A stretch of DNA of 64,000 bases from Flavobacterium sp. (lineage in GTDB: Bacteria; Bacteroidota; Bacteroidia; Flavobacteriales; Flavobacteriaceae): the NCBI RefSeq assembly GCF_039595935.1, contig NZ_JBCNKR010000005.1, forward strand, positions 310,001 to 374,000, read 5' to 3'. Below the pieces are notes generated by a model. The model was not told the origin of the DNA and searched no databases. It was given only the letters and a program-made list of their open reading frames with translations. This document shows positions 1 through 7,961 of this stretch, piece after piece; the first letter of the stretch is position 1; every line of letters starts with the position of its first letter. Made by a program: the position numbers and the translations under genes.

Positions 1-35
1 CATAGAAATTTAAAATTAATCTACTCTCACTCAAC

Positions 36-142
36 AATATCTAGTAGATATTATATGTTAATATACTCACAATCAACATATCTCGTAGAGATTTCATATC
101 GGTAGAAAAAAAAAGACACAATACACATTTGTCCCGTGGGAC
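36..142. repeat. Cluster of three short REP-like palindromes
   Basis: Three small hairpin-forming palindromes sit within about 110 bases. The first has arms AATATCT/AGATATT with loop AGT (36-52), the second ATCTC/GAGAT with loop GTA (80-92), and the third GTCCC/GGGAC with loop GT (131-142). The second is followed by CATATCGGTAGAAAA, and the window opens with a similar CATAGAAA, so a tail shared between units is likely. The layout resembles the short extragenic palindromes common in Flavobacterium intergenic DNA. No transposase gene is visible in the window. The palindromes are seen directly; the REP assignment is inference. Confidence 0.55.
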
Positions 143-160
143 TATACAGATCACAAAATT

Positions 161-1252
161 CTACAATTTATCAATCTCAATTTTAGTCAATTCAGACAAT
201 TCTAAAATCCTGTCAACGTCATTTTTATTGGCCACAAAAAACAAATAATTATCACCTTTTGTATCATAACTCATCAACTCAAAGCCTCGTTTTTCTAATG
301 CTGATTGAATGTACGGAAACAAATCATGACTATAAGTTTCTTCTGGATATTCAAAATTAAAATCCTCACCAATCATTTCCGAAATGAAATATTCAGCATC
401 TTCGGGATTAAATTTCCAATCGCTGTTCCAGGCATTTACACTTTCGAAGAGATCAAAATGTCCTTCAATAATTTCGTGATATTCTTTTGTTTCCTTTTGA
501 TAGTTTTTTAAAAGCTTTTTTGACTGCGTTTTCAATTCCTTTTCTTCGGCATTTCCTCTGGAAACTAAGTTTATAAACTCTTCAAAAGTTTTTGCAGTAA
601 CTTCTTCAGTTTCTGTTAAATTTCCTAACGAAGGAAGTTCTATAGTTTGAGGAATTTCTATATTTAAATATTGACAGATCCCTTGCAAAACCAATTTAAA
701 ATCTCTAACTCCAATTTCCTGACTTTCATTTTTTGGATTATTTATATCTAAAAGTTCGCTCTCCAGAAGTCCTTTTGTGTAATCGAAGAAATAGCTTCCA
801 GAATACAGGATCCTAAAATCGTTTATTTGCAAACTATTATTTGTACAGCAAAAAAAGATAATGAAGTTTTTTATTGCGCGTTTAAAAACCTTTTTTTCGT
901 CAGCCGTTGGCTCTGAATAAAACTGAATATGTATAAAATCATATTCTAAACCTTCCTGAATCATTTCATCAGAAAGAATACCAATATTCATCTTTTTATA
1001 AAGCTCATTTAAAACTTCATAAGAATTATTAAAACCTGCTTTTTTAATTTCTGCCTGAGCTTGTTCATGATCTAAAGATCCTGGAAAATAAAATAAATTA
1101 ACGAAAACATTATCCTGAATTCCTTTTACTTTAAATTCAAGATTGGATTTCTCATTATATAAATACGAATATATGGGATCAATAACATCAAAAGATAGTA
1201 TTGATTTTGGATCGTTATTTTTATTAAATAAATTGGAGAAAAAGTTTTTCAT
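161..1252 (-). CDS. Hypothetical acidic cytoplasmic protein
   Basis: A 363-residue protein with no signal peptide or membrane segment, so it is probably cytoplasmic. It starts MKNFFSNLFNKNN and contains a Cys-Cys pair near residues 135-136. A charged, Glu/Lys-rich stretch near residues 210-265 could be helical. The last 90 residues are aromatic and acidic, with a WNSDWKFNPEDAEYFISEM segment. That C-terminal region faintly resembles uncharacterised domains of the DUF6630 type, but I cannot confirm this from sequence alone. It is transcribed away from the REP-like cluster and lies 66 bases from the FAD-dependent protein gene on the same strand. Function unknown. Confidence 0.8.
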   Translation of the reverse strand: MKNFFSNLFNKNNDPKSILSFDVIDPIYSYLYNEKSNLEFKVKGIQDNVFVNLFYFPGSLDHEQAQAEIKKAGFNNSYEVLNELYKKMNIGILSDEMIQEGLEYDFIHIQFYSEPTADEKKVFKRAIKNFIIFFCCTNNSLQINDFRILYSGSYFFDYTKGLLESELLDINNPKNESQEIGVRDFKLVLQGICQYLNIEIPQTIELPSLGNLTETEEVTAKTFEEFINLVSRGNAEEKELKTQSKKLLKNYQKETKEYHEIIEGHFDLFESVNAWNSDWKFNPEDAEYFISEMIGEDFNFEYPEETYSHDLFPYIQSALEKRGFELMSYDTKGDNYLFFVANKNDVDRILELSELTKIEIDKL

Positions 1253-1318
1253 TGGGCCTGTAATTATTAAAACTAAATATATTACAAATTTTAATAATCA
1301 GAAAACCAAATCAACAAA

Positions 1319-2878
1319 TCACTTCAAAGATTCTGCAATCATTAAGGCACATTTTTCACCATCAATCGCTGCAGAAATAATTCCGCCCGCATAACCTGCG
1401 CCTTCTCCGCATGGATACAATCCTTTTACCTGAAGATGTTCTAAAGTTAACGGATCTCTCGGAATTCTAACCGGTGAAGAAGTTCTGCTTTCTGGTGCGT
1501 GCAAAATAGCTTCATTGGTTAAATATCCGCGCATTGATTTTCCAAAATCCTGAAATCCCTGACGCATAATCTGCGTTAAAAACCCTGGAAAAACCTGTCC
1601 CAATTCAACCGAAGTTGTTCCCGGAACATAAGATGTTTTTGGAATATCTGCTGAAACTTTGCTTTTAGTAAAATCGATCATTCTTTGTGCCGGAACTTTT
1701 TGAGTTTGTCCAGCTAAATGCCACGCTTTTTGTTCGATACTTTTTTGAAATTCCATTCCGGCCAGAGCTCCGAATTTTGCAAAAGGTTTAAAATCTTCTA
1801 ATTTCAATTCGACAACAATTCCAGAATTTGCCGTACTCTGATCACGTTTTGATGGCGACCAGCCGTTTGTAACTACTTCGCCCGGACTTGTCGCACAAGG
1901 CGCAATTACACCTCCCGGACACATACAGAACGAATACATTCCGCGGCCGTTAACTTGTTTTACTATAGAATATGGCGCTGGAGGCAAATGTTCTCCACGG
2001 AAATCACAACTGTATTGAATGCTGTCTATTAATTCCTGAGAATGTTCTGCACGAACTCCTAAAGCAAAAGGTTTTGCTTCTATTAAAATTTTCTTTTTAT
2101 CTAATAATTCGAAAATATCACGTGCAGAATGTCCGGTTGCCAAAATCAGTTTATTAGCATGAATTTTATCTCCGTTTTGGGTTACGATTCCTTCAACTTC
2201 ATTATTTTTCACCAAAATATCCGTAACTCTGGTATCAAATAAAACCTGACCGCCAAATTCGATTATTTTGTTTCGGATATCTTCAATAATTTTCGGAAGT
2301 TTATTGGTTCCGATATGCGGATGCGCTTCAACCAAAATATCTTCTGAAGCTCCAAAAGCAACTAAAAGTTCTAAAATTCGGGTTACATCACCGCGTTTTT
2401 TAGAACGCGTATATAATTTCCCGTCAGAATAAGTTCCGGCTCCGCCTTCACCAAAACAATAATTAGAATCTTCGTTTACAATATGTTCTCTGTTAATTGC
2501 TTTTAAATCACGTCGGCGGCCGCGAACGTCTTTTCCGCGTTCTAAAACAATTGGTTTTAAACCTAATTCTATTAATTGTAAGGCAGCAAAAAGACCAGCT
2601 GGACCTGCTCCAACCACAATAACCTCTTGTGCATTGGAAACATTTTTATAATTAGGAAGTTCAATTTTGGTTTCCTTAAAAGGTTCGCCCTTTAAATATA
2701 TAAGAACTTTCAAATTTATTTTAATCGCTTTCTGACGTGCATCTATCGAGCGTTTTAAAATCGAAACGTGCTGAATTTCCTGAGCAGAAACTTTAATCTG
2801 CTTAGACAAATGGTCTTTTAGCAATGATTCGTTTGCAGCAATTTCTGGTGTAACCTGAAGTAAAAGTTCTTTTGGCAT
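1319..2878 (-). CDS. FAD-dependent dehydrogenase, COG2509 family
   Basis: A 519-residue flavoprotein. After an N-terminal domain of about 85 residues, a classical dinucleotide-binding motif VVGAGPAGLFAA lies at residues 88-99. It is followed by LERG and an R-rich RGRRRD segment, and near the C-terminus by the FAD-contacting PCGEGAGYAGGI motif. This order matches the uncharacterised FAD-dependent dehydrogenases of COG2509 (NAD-utilising dehydrogenase annotation in many Bacteroidota). Substrate is unknown. ATG start at 2878 follows an AT-rich leader with a TACTTTTG -7 box about 50 bases upstream. Family assignment is firm; the reaction cannot be read from the sequence. Confidence 0.9.
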   Translation of the reverse strand: MPKELLLQVTPEIAANESLLKDHLSKQIKVSAQEIQHVSILKRSIDARQKAIKINLKVLIYLKGEPFKETKIELPNYKNVSNAQEVIVVGAGPAGLFAALQLIELGLKPIVLERGKDVRGRRRDLKAINREHIVNEDSNYCFGEGGAGTYSDGKLYTRSKKRGDVTRILELLVAFGASEDILVEAHPHIGTNKLPKIIEDIRNKIIEFGGQVLFDTRVTDILVKNNEVEGIVTQNGDKIHANKLILATGHSARDIFELLDKKKILIEAKPFALGVRAEHSQELIDSIQYSCDFRGEHLPPAPYSIVKQVNGRGMYSFCMCPGGVIAPCATSPGEVVTNGWSPSKRDQSTANSGIVVELKLEDFKPFAKFGALAGMEFQKSIEQKAWHLAGQTQKVPAQRMIDFTKSKVSADIPKTSYVPGTTSVELGQVFPGFLTQIMRQGFQDFGKSMRGYLTNEAILHAPESRTSSPVRIPRDPLTLEHLQVKGLYPCGEGAGYAGGIISAAIDGEKCALMIAESLK

Positions 2879-2925
2879 TTTTTTGTTTTTATTCTATTAG
2901 CTTTTCTTTCTATGAAAAGAAGATG

Positions 2926-2933
2926 CAAAAGTA
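2926..2933 (-). promoter_or_regulatory. Flavobacterial -7 box (TACTTTTG) for the COG2509 gene
   Basis: On the minus strand the sequence reads TACTTTTG, a full match to the Bacteroidota -7 consensus TANNTTTG, 48 bases upstream of the ATG at 2878. No clear TTG -33 element is present at the usual 17-23 base spacing, so this is a partial match only. Confidence 0.4.
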
Positions 2934-2959
2934 CTATTTTGAAATGAGATTTTATATTT

Positions 2960-3150
2960 ACTGTAAAATTTGCCCACAGATTTGCACAGATCTAAACAGA
3001 TATATAGTTTTTTTTAGCCACAGATTATTTGGATTAAAAGGATTTCTTGAAGAACAGTTTAAAAAACTTAGAATCTTAGCGTCTCAGAACCTAAGAACCT
3101 TTTTAAAAAAGACTTTGTACCTTTGCCACTCTGAACCTTTGCACCTTTAA
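2960..3150. repeat. Degenerate word-repeat intergenic stretch
   Basis: The 277-base divergent gap between the COG2509 gene and the small protein gene is filled with imperfectly repeated words. ACAGAT occurs four times near 2978-3030 (CCACAGAT, GCACAGAT, AAACAGAT, CCACAGAT). Farther right come TAGAATC, CAGAACC, AAGAACC, TGAACCTTTG and GCACCTTT. Such stretches are familiar in Flavobacterium intergenic DNA and do not look coding. The only open frame across it (plus strand) has no family resemblance. Confidence 0.45.
3118..3125 (+). promoter_or_regulatory. Candidate -7 box (TACCTTTG) for the 79-residue protein
   Basis: TACCTTTG matches the Bacteroidota -7 consensus TANNTTTG and lies 30 bases upstream of the ATG at 3156. 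A TTG at proper spacing upstream is not evident. The box is also part of a run of similar CCTTTG words, so it could be coincidental. Confidence 0.4.
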
Positions 3151-3155
3151 AAAAA

Positions 3156-3395
3156 ATGTCTAGAAAAATAAAACTGATTTGGGATTTTCGCGGTCCGGCT
3201 TCTGCTAAAACAGCAGAACATCACGAAATTCATCTAAAAGAATATATTGTAATCGAGAAGTTACCTTTGAATATCACAGGTTTTAATATCATTAACGAGA
3301 TGCACGCTATCGCTTTTATGGTCGTAACCGATGAAAATATGATTCAGGTAAGAGATGCTTTGAAACCGCATCGTGGAGAAATTTATACTGAGTAA
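3156..3395 (+). CDS. Small conserved hypothetical protein (79 aa)
   Basis: A 79-residue protein with no signal peptide. It begins MSRKIKLIWDFRGP, has a His-rich patch (AEHHEIHLKEY, residues 20-30) and ends in a mixed alpha/beta region (AFMVVTDEN then VRDALKPHRGEIY). The size and pattern suggest one compact alpha/beta domain of the kind seen in single-domain flavobacterial proteins of unknown function. It is convergent with recQ, and the two are separated by a long inverted repeat. I do not recognise the family. Confidence 0.75.
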   Translation: MSRKIKLIWDFRGPASAKTAEHHEIHLKEYIVIEKLPLNITGFNIINEMHAIAFMVVTDENMIQVRDALKPHRGEIYTE

Positions 3396-3408
3396 GATGT
3401 GAAATGAA

Positions 3409-3455
3409 AAATGTGAGATGTTTGTATCGAAAATACCATTTTACATCTCACATTT
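3409..3455. terminator. Bidirectional inverted repeat between convergent genes
   Basis: AAATGTGAGATGT (3409-3421) and its exact complement ACATCTCACATTT (3443-3455) form 13-bp arms around a 21-base loop, between the end of the 79-aa gene (3395) and the end of recQ (3465). It lies where both transcripts stop, so a bidirectional terminator role is likely. There is no clean U-tract. Confidence 0.55.
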
Positions 3456-3464
3456 AACTTATAA

Positions 3465-5660
3465 CTAATTAGCTACTTCACTAATAAACTTAATACGCAT
3501 TAAACGTAATTCGTCAATATCATAATCACCGTCGAATTCTTTTAAGGCATCTTCGATTTTATCAGATTCTGATTCCATGAAGTAATCGTGAATTTCTTCC
3601 TGCTGATCGTCGTCTAAAATATCATCCAGCCAGTATTTGATATTTAATTTAGTTCCTGAATATACGATCTGTTCCATTTCTTTGATTAAAGCATCCATCG
3701 TTAAACCTTTTGCAGAAGCAATATCATTTAATGGTAATTTCCTGTCGATATTCTGGATAATGTATAGTTTGTTGGCAGAGTTTACTCCAGTCGATTTTAC
3801 AACCAGATCATCCGGACGGATAATATCGTTATCTTCAACATAACGGCTTATTAAGGCTACAAACTCGCTTCCGTACTTTTTTGCTTTTCCTTCACCTACA
3901 CCGTGAATGTTGTATAATTCCTGTATGGTTATCGGATATTTTAAAGCCATATCTTCGAGTGAAGGATCCTGGAAAACCACAAACGGCGGAACTCCCAGTT
4001 TTTTGGCTACTTTTTTACGAAGTTCACGTAGCATTCCGGTTAAAACTTCATCAGCAGTACCAGATGATTTTCCTCCTGTTACAATAGTTTCATCATCGGC
4101 TTCTGTGTATTCATGATCTTCAGACATCATAAATGAAACTGGGTTCTTGATAAAATCTAAACCTTGTTGTGTAATTTTTATGACCCCGTAAGTTTCTATG
4201 TCTTTTGAAAGATAACCTGTTACTAAAACTTGTCTTAATAAGGCCATCCAATATTTTTCGTCGTGGTCTGAACCCGATCCAAAATAAGACTGAATATCTG
4301 TTTTGTGTGCTTTAATAACAGCATTTACGCGACCAATTAAAGTAAACACAATTTCTTTTGACTTATAAATATGTTTGGTATCGCGAACAATTTCCAGAAG
4401 TTTAACGACCTGATCTTTGGCTTCAACTTTATGTTTCGGATTACGAACGTTGTCGTCCATATCTGCACCTTCGCCTGTTTCGCTGTCAAATTCTTCTCCG
4501 AAATAATGAAGAAGGAATTTTCTACGTGACATTGAGGTTTCGGCGTAAGCCACAACTTCCTGCAAAAGAGCAAATCCAATTTCCTGTTCGGCAACTGGTT
4601 TACCAGACATGAATTTTTCCAGTTTCTCTACATCTTTATAGGAGTAATACGCTAAGCAATGTCCTTCTCCTCCATCACGACCGGCACGGCCTGTTTCCTG
4701 ATAGTAACTTTCTAATGATTTTGGAATATCATGGTGAATTACAAAACGAACATCTGGTTTATCGATTCCCATTCCGAAAGCGATTGTTGCCACAACAACA
4801 TCAACATCTTCCATCAAAAACATATCCTGATGTTTTGCACGGGTTTTGGCATCGAGACCTGCATGGTAAGGCACAGCACTGATTCCGTTTACTTGTAAAA
4901 CTTCGGCAACTGATTCGACCTTTTTACGGCTTAAACAGTAGATAATTCCTGATTTTCCTTTATGCTGTTTTATAAATCGAATTATATCCGATTCAATACT
5001 TTTTGTTTTGGTACGTACTTCGTAATATAAATTAGGCCTGTTGAAAGATGCTTTGAAAGTACTCGCATCAGACATGTCTAAGTTTTTCAGAATATCTTCC
5101 TGAACTTTTGGAGTTGCAGTAGCAGTAAGTCCAATAATAGGCACTTTACCTAATTGTTTAATTATAGTTCTCAGGTTTCTGTATTCAGGTCTAAAATCAT
5201 GCCCCCATTCTGAAATACAGTGAGCCTCATCTATGGCAACAAACGAAATAGGAACACTTTGCAGGAAAGCAACATATTCCTCTTTTGTTAAAGATTCGGG
5301 CGCAACATACAAAAGCTTCGTTACACCTGAACTAATATCTTTTTTAACCTGAGCAATTTCTGTTTTGGTAAGAGAGGAATTCAACACATGTGCAATTCCG
5401 TTTTCTGATGAAAGGCTTCGAATGGCATCAACCTGGTTTTTCATCAAAGCAATCAGAGGAGAAACAACAATGGCTGTTCCGTCCTGAATTAAAGCGGGTA
5501 ATTGATAACAAAGAGACTTCCCGCCGCCAGTAGGCATAATTACGAAAGTATTCTTTTTATCTAAAATACTCGTAATGACTTGCTCTTGCAAGCCTTTAAA
5601 TTGGCTAAAGCCGAAATACTTCTTTAATTCCTTGTGTATTTCAATTTCGTTTGAATTCAT
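3465..5660 (-). CDS. recQ: ATP-dependent DNA helicase RecQ
   Basis: A 731-residue superfamily 2 helicase for DNA repair and recombination. Walker A is at residues 43-50 (PTGGGKSL), the DEAH box at 144-147 (AIDEAHCISEWGHDFRP), and motif VI at 320-329 (QETGRAGRDG). A RecQ C-terminal winged-helix region spans about 415-515 and an HRDC domain about 540-612. An acidic tail of about 120 residues makes it longer than E. coli RecQ (about 609 aa). Oddly, the usual zinc-binding segment (CxxC-type, between helicase and winged helix) has no cysteine: residues 375-405 read SMSRRKFLLHYFGEE followed by a Gly/Asp-rich stretch. It is divergent from kdsD. The helicase call is firm. Confidence 0.96.
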   Translation of the reverse strand: MNSNEIEIHKELKKYFGFSQFKGLQEQVITSILDKKNTFVIMPTGGGKSLCYQLPALIQDGTAIVVSPLIALMKNQVDAIRSLSSENGIAHVLNSSLTKTEIAQVKKDISSGVTKLLYVAPESLTKEEYVAFLQSVPISFVAIDEAHCISEWGHDFRPEYRNLRTIIKQLGKVPIIGLTATATPKVQEDILKNLDMSDASTFKASFNRPNLYYEVRTKTKSIESDIIRFIKQHKGKSGIIYCLSRKKVESVAEVLQVNGISAVPYHAGLDAKTRAKHQDMFLMEDVDVVVATIAFGMGIDKPDVRFVIHHDIPKSLESYYQETGRAGRDGGEGHCLAYYSYKDVEKLEKFMSGKPVAEQEIGFALLQEVVAYAETSMSRRKFLLHYFGEEFDSETGEGADMDDNVRNPKHKVEAKDQVVKLLEIVRDTKHIYKSKEIVFTLIGRVNAVIKAHKTDIQSYFGSGSDHDEKYWMALLRQVLVTGYLSKDIETYGVIKITQQGLDFIKNPVSFMMSEDHEYTEADDETIVTGGKSSGTADEVLTGMLRELRKKVAKKLGVPPFVVFQDPSLEDMALKYPITIQELYNIHGVGEGKAKKYGSEFVALISRYVEDNDIIRPDDLVVKSTGVNSANKLYIIQNIDRKLPLNDIASAKGLTMDALIKEMEQIVYSGTKLNIKYWLDDILDDDQQEEIHDYFMESESDKIEDALKEFDGDYDIDELRLMRIKFISEVAN

Positions 5661-5686
5661 TCTTTATTTAAATGGATATTTTTGTA

Positions 5687-5694
5687 TAAATTTG
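5687..5694 (+). promoter_or_regulatory. -7 box (TAAATTTG) for the kdsD-tatC operon
   Basis: TAAATTTG is a full match to TANNTTTG, 54 bases before the TTG start of kdsD at 5749 and inside the 88-base divergent gap with recQ. A -33 TTG at the proper distance is not obvious. Confidence 0.45.
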
Positions 5695-5748
5695 CAACAT
5701 ATAAAGATACAACTTTCTTTTATACATACAAATTTTAAATATTCTGTT

Positions 5749-6714
5749 TTGATTACAAAAGAAAATATACTGGCAATAGCCAAAAAAACAATACTCTCTG
5801 AAAGTGAAGCAATTACAAAACTAATTGATTTTCTGGATGAAAATTTCTTCGAAGCAGTCCAGCGTATTTACGAAACTAAAGGCCGATTGATCGTTACAGG
5901 AATTGGAAAAAGTGCCATCATTGCTCAAAAAATGACCGCCACTTTTAACTCTACCGGAACACCTTCAATGTTTCTGCATGCAGCAGAAGCCATTCATGGC
6001 GATTTAGGAATGATACAAAATGATGATGTTATTATCTGCATTTCAAAAAGCGGAAACAGCCCTGAAATAAAAGTCTTAGTTCCGTTATTAAAACGTTTTG
6101 GAAACACCTTAATTGCGATTACCGGAAATGTAACTTCATTTCTTGCAAAAGGCTCTGATTATGTTTTAAATACAACTGTTGATACAGAGGCCTGCCCTAT
6201 TAATTTAGCACCAACAAACAGCACTACAGCTCAACTTGTTATGGGAGATGCTTTAGCTGTCTGCCTTATGGAAATGCGCGATTTTAAACCAGAAGATTTT
6301 GCGGTTTATCATCCCGGAGGTGCTTTGGGCAAAAAATTATTGCTTCGAGTAAAAGACATGATCGAACATTCTTTAAAACCAGCCGTTACACCAGATACTT
6401 CAATCAAAAAAGCAATTTTTGAAATTTCTGAAAAAAGATTAGGTGTTACTGCTGTAATTGAAGACAATAAAATTATCGGAATTATTACAGATGGAGACAT
6501 CCGACGAATGCTAAATGACGTAGATACTATTGCGAATTTGACTGCAAAAGACATTATGTCTAAAAATCCAAAAGTAGTTTCGTCTGAAACTATGGCTGTT
6601 GATGCTTTAAATATTTTAGAAGATTTCTCTATAACTCAGTTAATTGTTGCTGACGAAGGAGAATATAAAGGAGTTTTACATTTACATGACATTTTAAAAG
6701 AAGGAATCGTATAA
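5749..6714 (+). CDS. kdsD: Arabinose-5-phosphate isomerase, KpsF/GutQ family
   Basis: Interconverts ribulose 5-phosphate and arabinose 5-phosphate, the first step to Kdo for the LPS core. I place the start at TTG 5749, giving 321 residues, the family length. The reading frame is open further upstream, but that extension does not look like part of the family. A SIS domain spans about residues 35-175 (TGIGKSAIIAQKM at 50-62, AAEAIHGDLGMI at 78-89, SKSGNSPE). Two CBS domains occupy about 205-320. The stop overlaps the tatC start by one base (TAATG), so the two genes are probably co-translated. Confidence 0.92.
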   Translation: MITKENILAIAKKTILSESEAITKLIDFLDENFFEAVQRIYETKGRLIVTGIGKSAIIAQKMTATFNSTGTPSMFLHAAEAIHGDLGMIQNDDVIICISKSGNSPEIKVLVPLLKRFGNTLIAITGNVTSFLAKGSDYVLNTTVDTEACPINLAPTNSTTAQLVMGDALAVCLMEMRDFKPEDFAVYHPGGALGKKLLLRVKDMIEHSLKPAVTPDTSIKKAIFEISEKRLGVTAVIEDNKIIGIITDGDIRRMLNDVDTIANLTAKDIMSKNPKVVSSETMAVDALNILEDFSITQLIVADEGEYKGVLHLHDILKEGIV

Positions 6715-7529
6715 TGGCAAAGAAAAACCTTGGCGAGATGTCATTTTTAGACCATCTTGAAGAACTTAGATGGTTGTTAGTTAGAAGTACAATTGCAATA
6801 TGTATTATGGCATTTGTTACTTATTTTGTTAGTGATTATTTATTTGATCAAATTATTTTAGGCCCTACAAGACCAACTTTTTTTACTTATGTATGGTTTT
6901 GTGATTTATCACACCAGCTTGGTTTTGCAGACAGTATTTGTATTACGGAACTAAATTTCATTATTCAAAATACTGAAATGGAAGGACAAGTAAATATATT
7001 TGTCTGGATGTGTCTATTGGCCGGTTTTATATTAAGTTTCCCTTATATTTTATGGGAAGTCTGGAAATTTATCAGTCCGGCTTTGTATGAAAAAGAAAGA
7101 AAAAATGCTAAGATTTTTATTTTTACCTCTTCGCTGCTTTTCTTTTTAGGAGTAATATTCGGCTACTATGTAGTAATACCAATGTCGGTAAACTTCGTTG
7201 CTACTTTTTCTATTAGTGAAATGGTAGTCAATCAGTTTACTTTAGACTCTTATATGGGAATGGTAAAAACGAGTATTGTGGCCAGCGGATTGTTTTTTGA
7301 ACTTCCTATAATTATTTACTTCTTAACCAAATTAGGATTAGTAACGCCTCAATTTTTAAGAAAGTACTGGAAATATGCTGTTGTAATTATTTTAATTATT
7401 GCTGCAATTGTAACTCCTCCAGATGTTGTGAGCCAGACTATTGTAGCTATCCCAATGTTAATTATCTACGAAATCAGTATTTGGATTTCGAAGGTTGTAT
7501 ATAAAAATAAACAAAAAGAAAATGTCTGA
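6714..7529 (+). CDS. tatC: Sec-independent protein translocase TatC
   Basis: Core receptor of the twin-arginine translocase in the inner membrane, 271 residues. The N-terminus (MSFLDHLEELRWLL) carries the family's HLxELR motif. The highly conserved segment SFPYILWEVWKFISPALYEKERK follows TM2, and six hydrophobic segments are visible. The first periplasmic loop is longer than in E. coli (about residues 45-95), as is usual in Bacteroidota. No tatA gene is nearby in the window. It overlaps kdsD by one base and the next gene by eight, so this is an operon. Confidence 0.95.
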   Translation: MAKKNLGEMSFLDHLEELRWLLVRSTIAICIMAFVTYFVSDYLFDQIILGPTRPTFFTYVWFCDLSHQLGFADSICITELNFIIQNTEMEGQVNIFVWMCLLAGFILSFPYILWEVWKFISPALYEKERKNAKIFIFTSSLLFFLGVIFGYYVVIPMSVNFVATFSISEMVVNQFTLDSYMGMVKTSIVASGLFFELPIIIYFLTKLGLVTPQFLRKYWKYAVVIILIIAAIVTPPDVVSQTIVAIPMLIIYEISIWISKVVYKNKQKENV

Positions 7530-7875
7530 TTTAATTCAAGAATTTAACGACTATCGTTCTAAAATGAACGAAAAATTATTGGCTGACAATAACAAAATTG
7601 TAAAGCGAATTTTTAATCTTGACACTAATGCTTACGCAGAAGGTGCACTGGATGTAAAAACAAAAGAACTTTTAGGTTTAGTTGCTTCAACTGTTTTGCG
7701 TTGCGACGACTGCGTAAAATACCATTTGGAAACAAGTTATAAAGAAGGTGTTTCTAAAGAAGAAATGATGGAAGCTATGGGAATTGCAACTCTTGTGGGA
7801 GGAACAATCGTAATTCCGCATTTAAGAAGAGCTTACGAATTCTGGGAAGCACTAGAAGAAGCTGGAAATAAATAA
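7522..7875 (+). CDS. Carboxymuconolactone decarboxylase / AhpD-like protein
   Basis: A 117-residue all-helical protein of the CMD/AhpD superfamily. It carries the redox motif CDDC with a downstream His (RCDDCVKYHLE), typical of AhpD-type alkylhydroperoxidase-like disulfide proteins. The ATG at 7522 lies inside the end of tatC (8-base overlap). A longer frame from 7495 begins in a lysine-rich stretch unlike the family and is rejected. The substrate is not predictable: some members are decarboxylases, but those usually lack CxxC. The co-transcribed neighbours kdsD and tatC give no functional hint. Confidence 0.88.
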   Translation: MSDLIQEFNDYRSKMNEKLLADNNKIVKRIFNLDTNAYAEGALDVKTKELLGLVASTVLRCDDCVKYHLETSYKEGVSKEEMMEAMGIATLVGGTIVIPHLRRAYEFWEALEEAGNK

Positions 7876-7897
7876 TTGTTAATACGTTTAACTGTTG

Positions 7898-7934
7898 AAT
7901 CGTTTATTCGTTAATTTGCAGCGAATAAACGATT
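7898..7934 (+). promoter_or_regulatory. Perfect 13-bp inverted repeat in the lptB leader
   Basis: AATCGTTTATTCG (7898-7910) and CGAATAAACGATT (7922-7934) form a perfect 13-bp stem with an 11-base loop. It lies 22 bases after the AhpD-like stop and 27 bases before the lptB ATG. The following ATCGATTAAACGATTAAAC repeats the same words. It may end the tatC operon or act in the lptB leader. There is no clear poly-T tract after it. Confidence 0.5.
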
Positions 7935-7961
7935 TATCGATTAAACGATTAAACTTAAAAA

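Noticed and set aside
1143..1394. Plus-strand frame bridging the first two genes
   Set aside because: Overlaps two real minus-strand genes and has no family resemblance.
2872..3150. Plus-strand 92-codon open frame in the gap before the 79-aa gene
   Set aside because: It covers the degenerate repeated words and starts inside the opposite gene's start; composition looks non-coding.
5575..5748. 58-residue N-terminal extension of kdsD
   Set aside because: It runs back into recQ on the other strand and looks unlike KdsD; TTG 5749 gives the family length.
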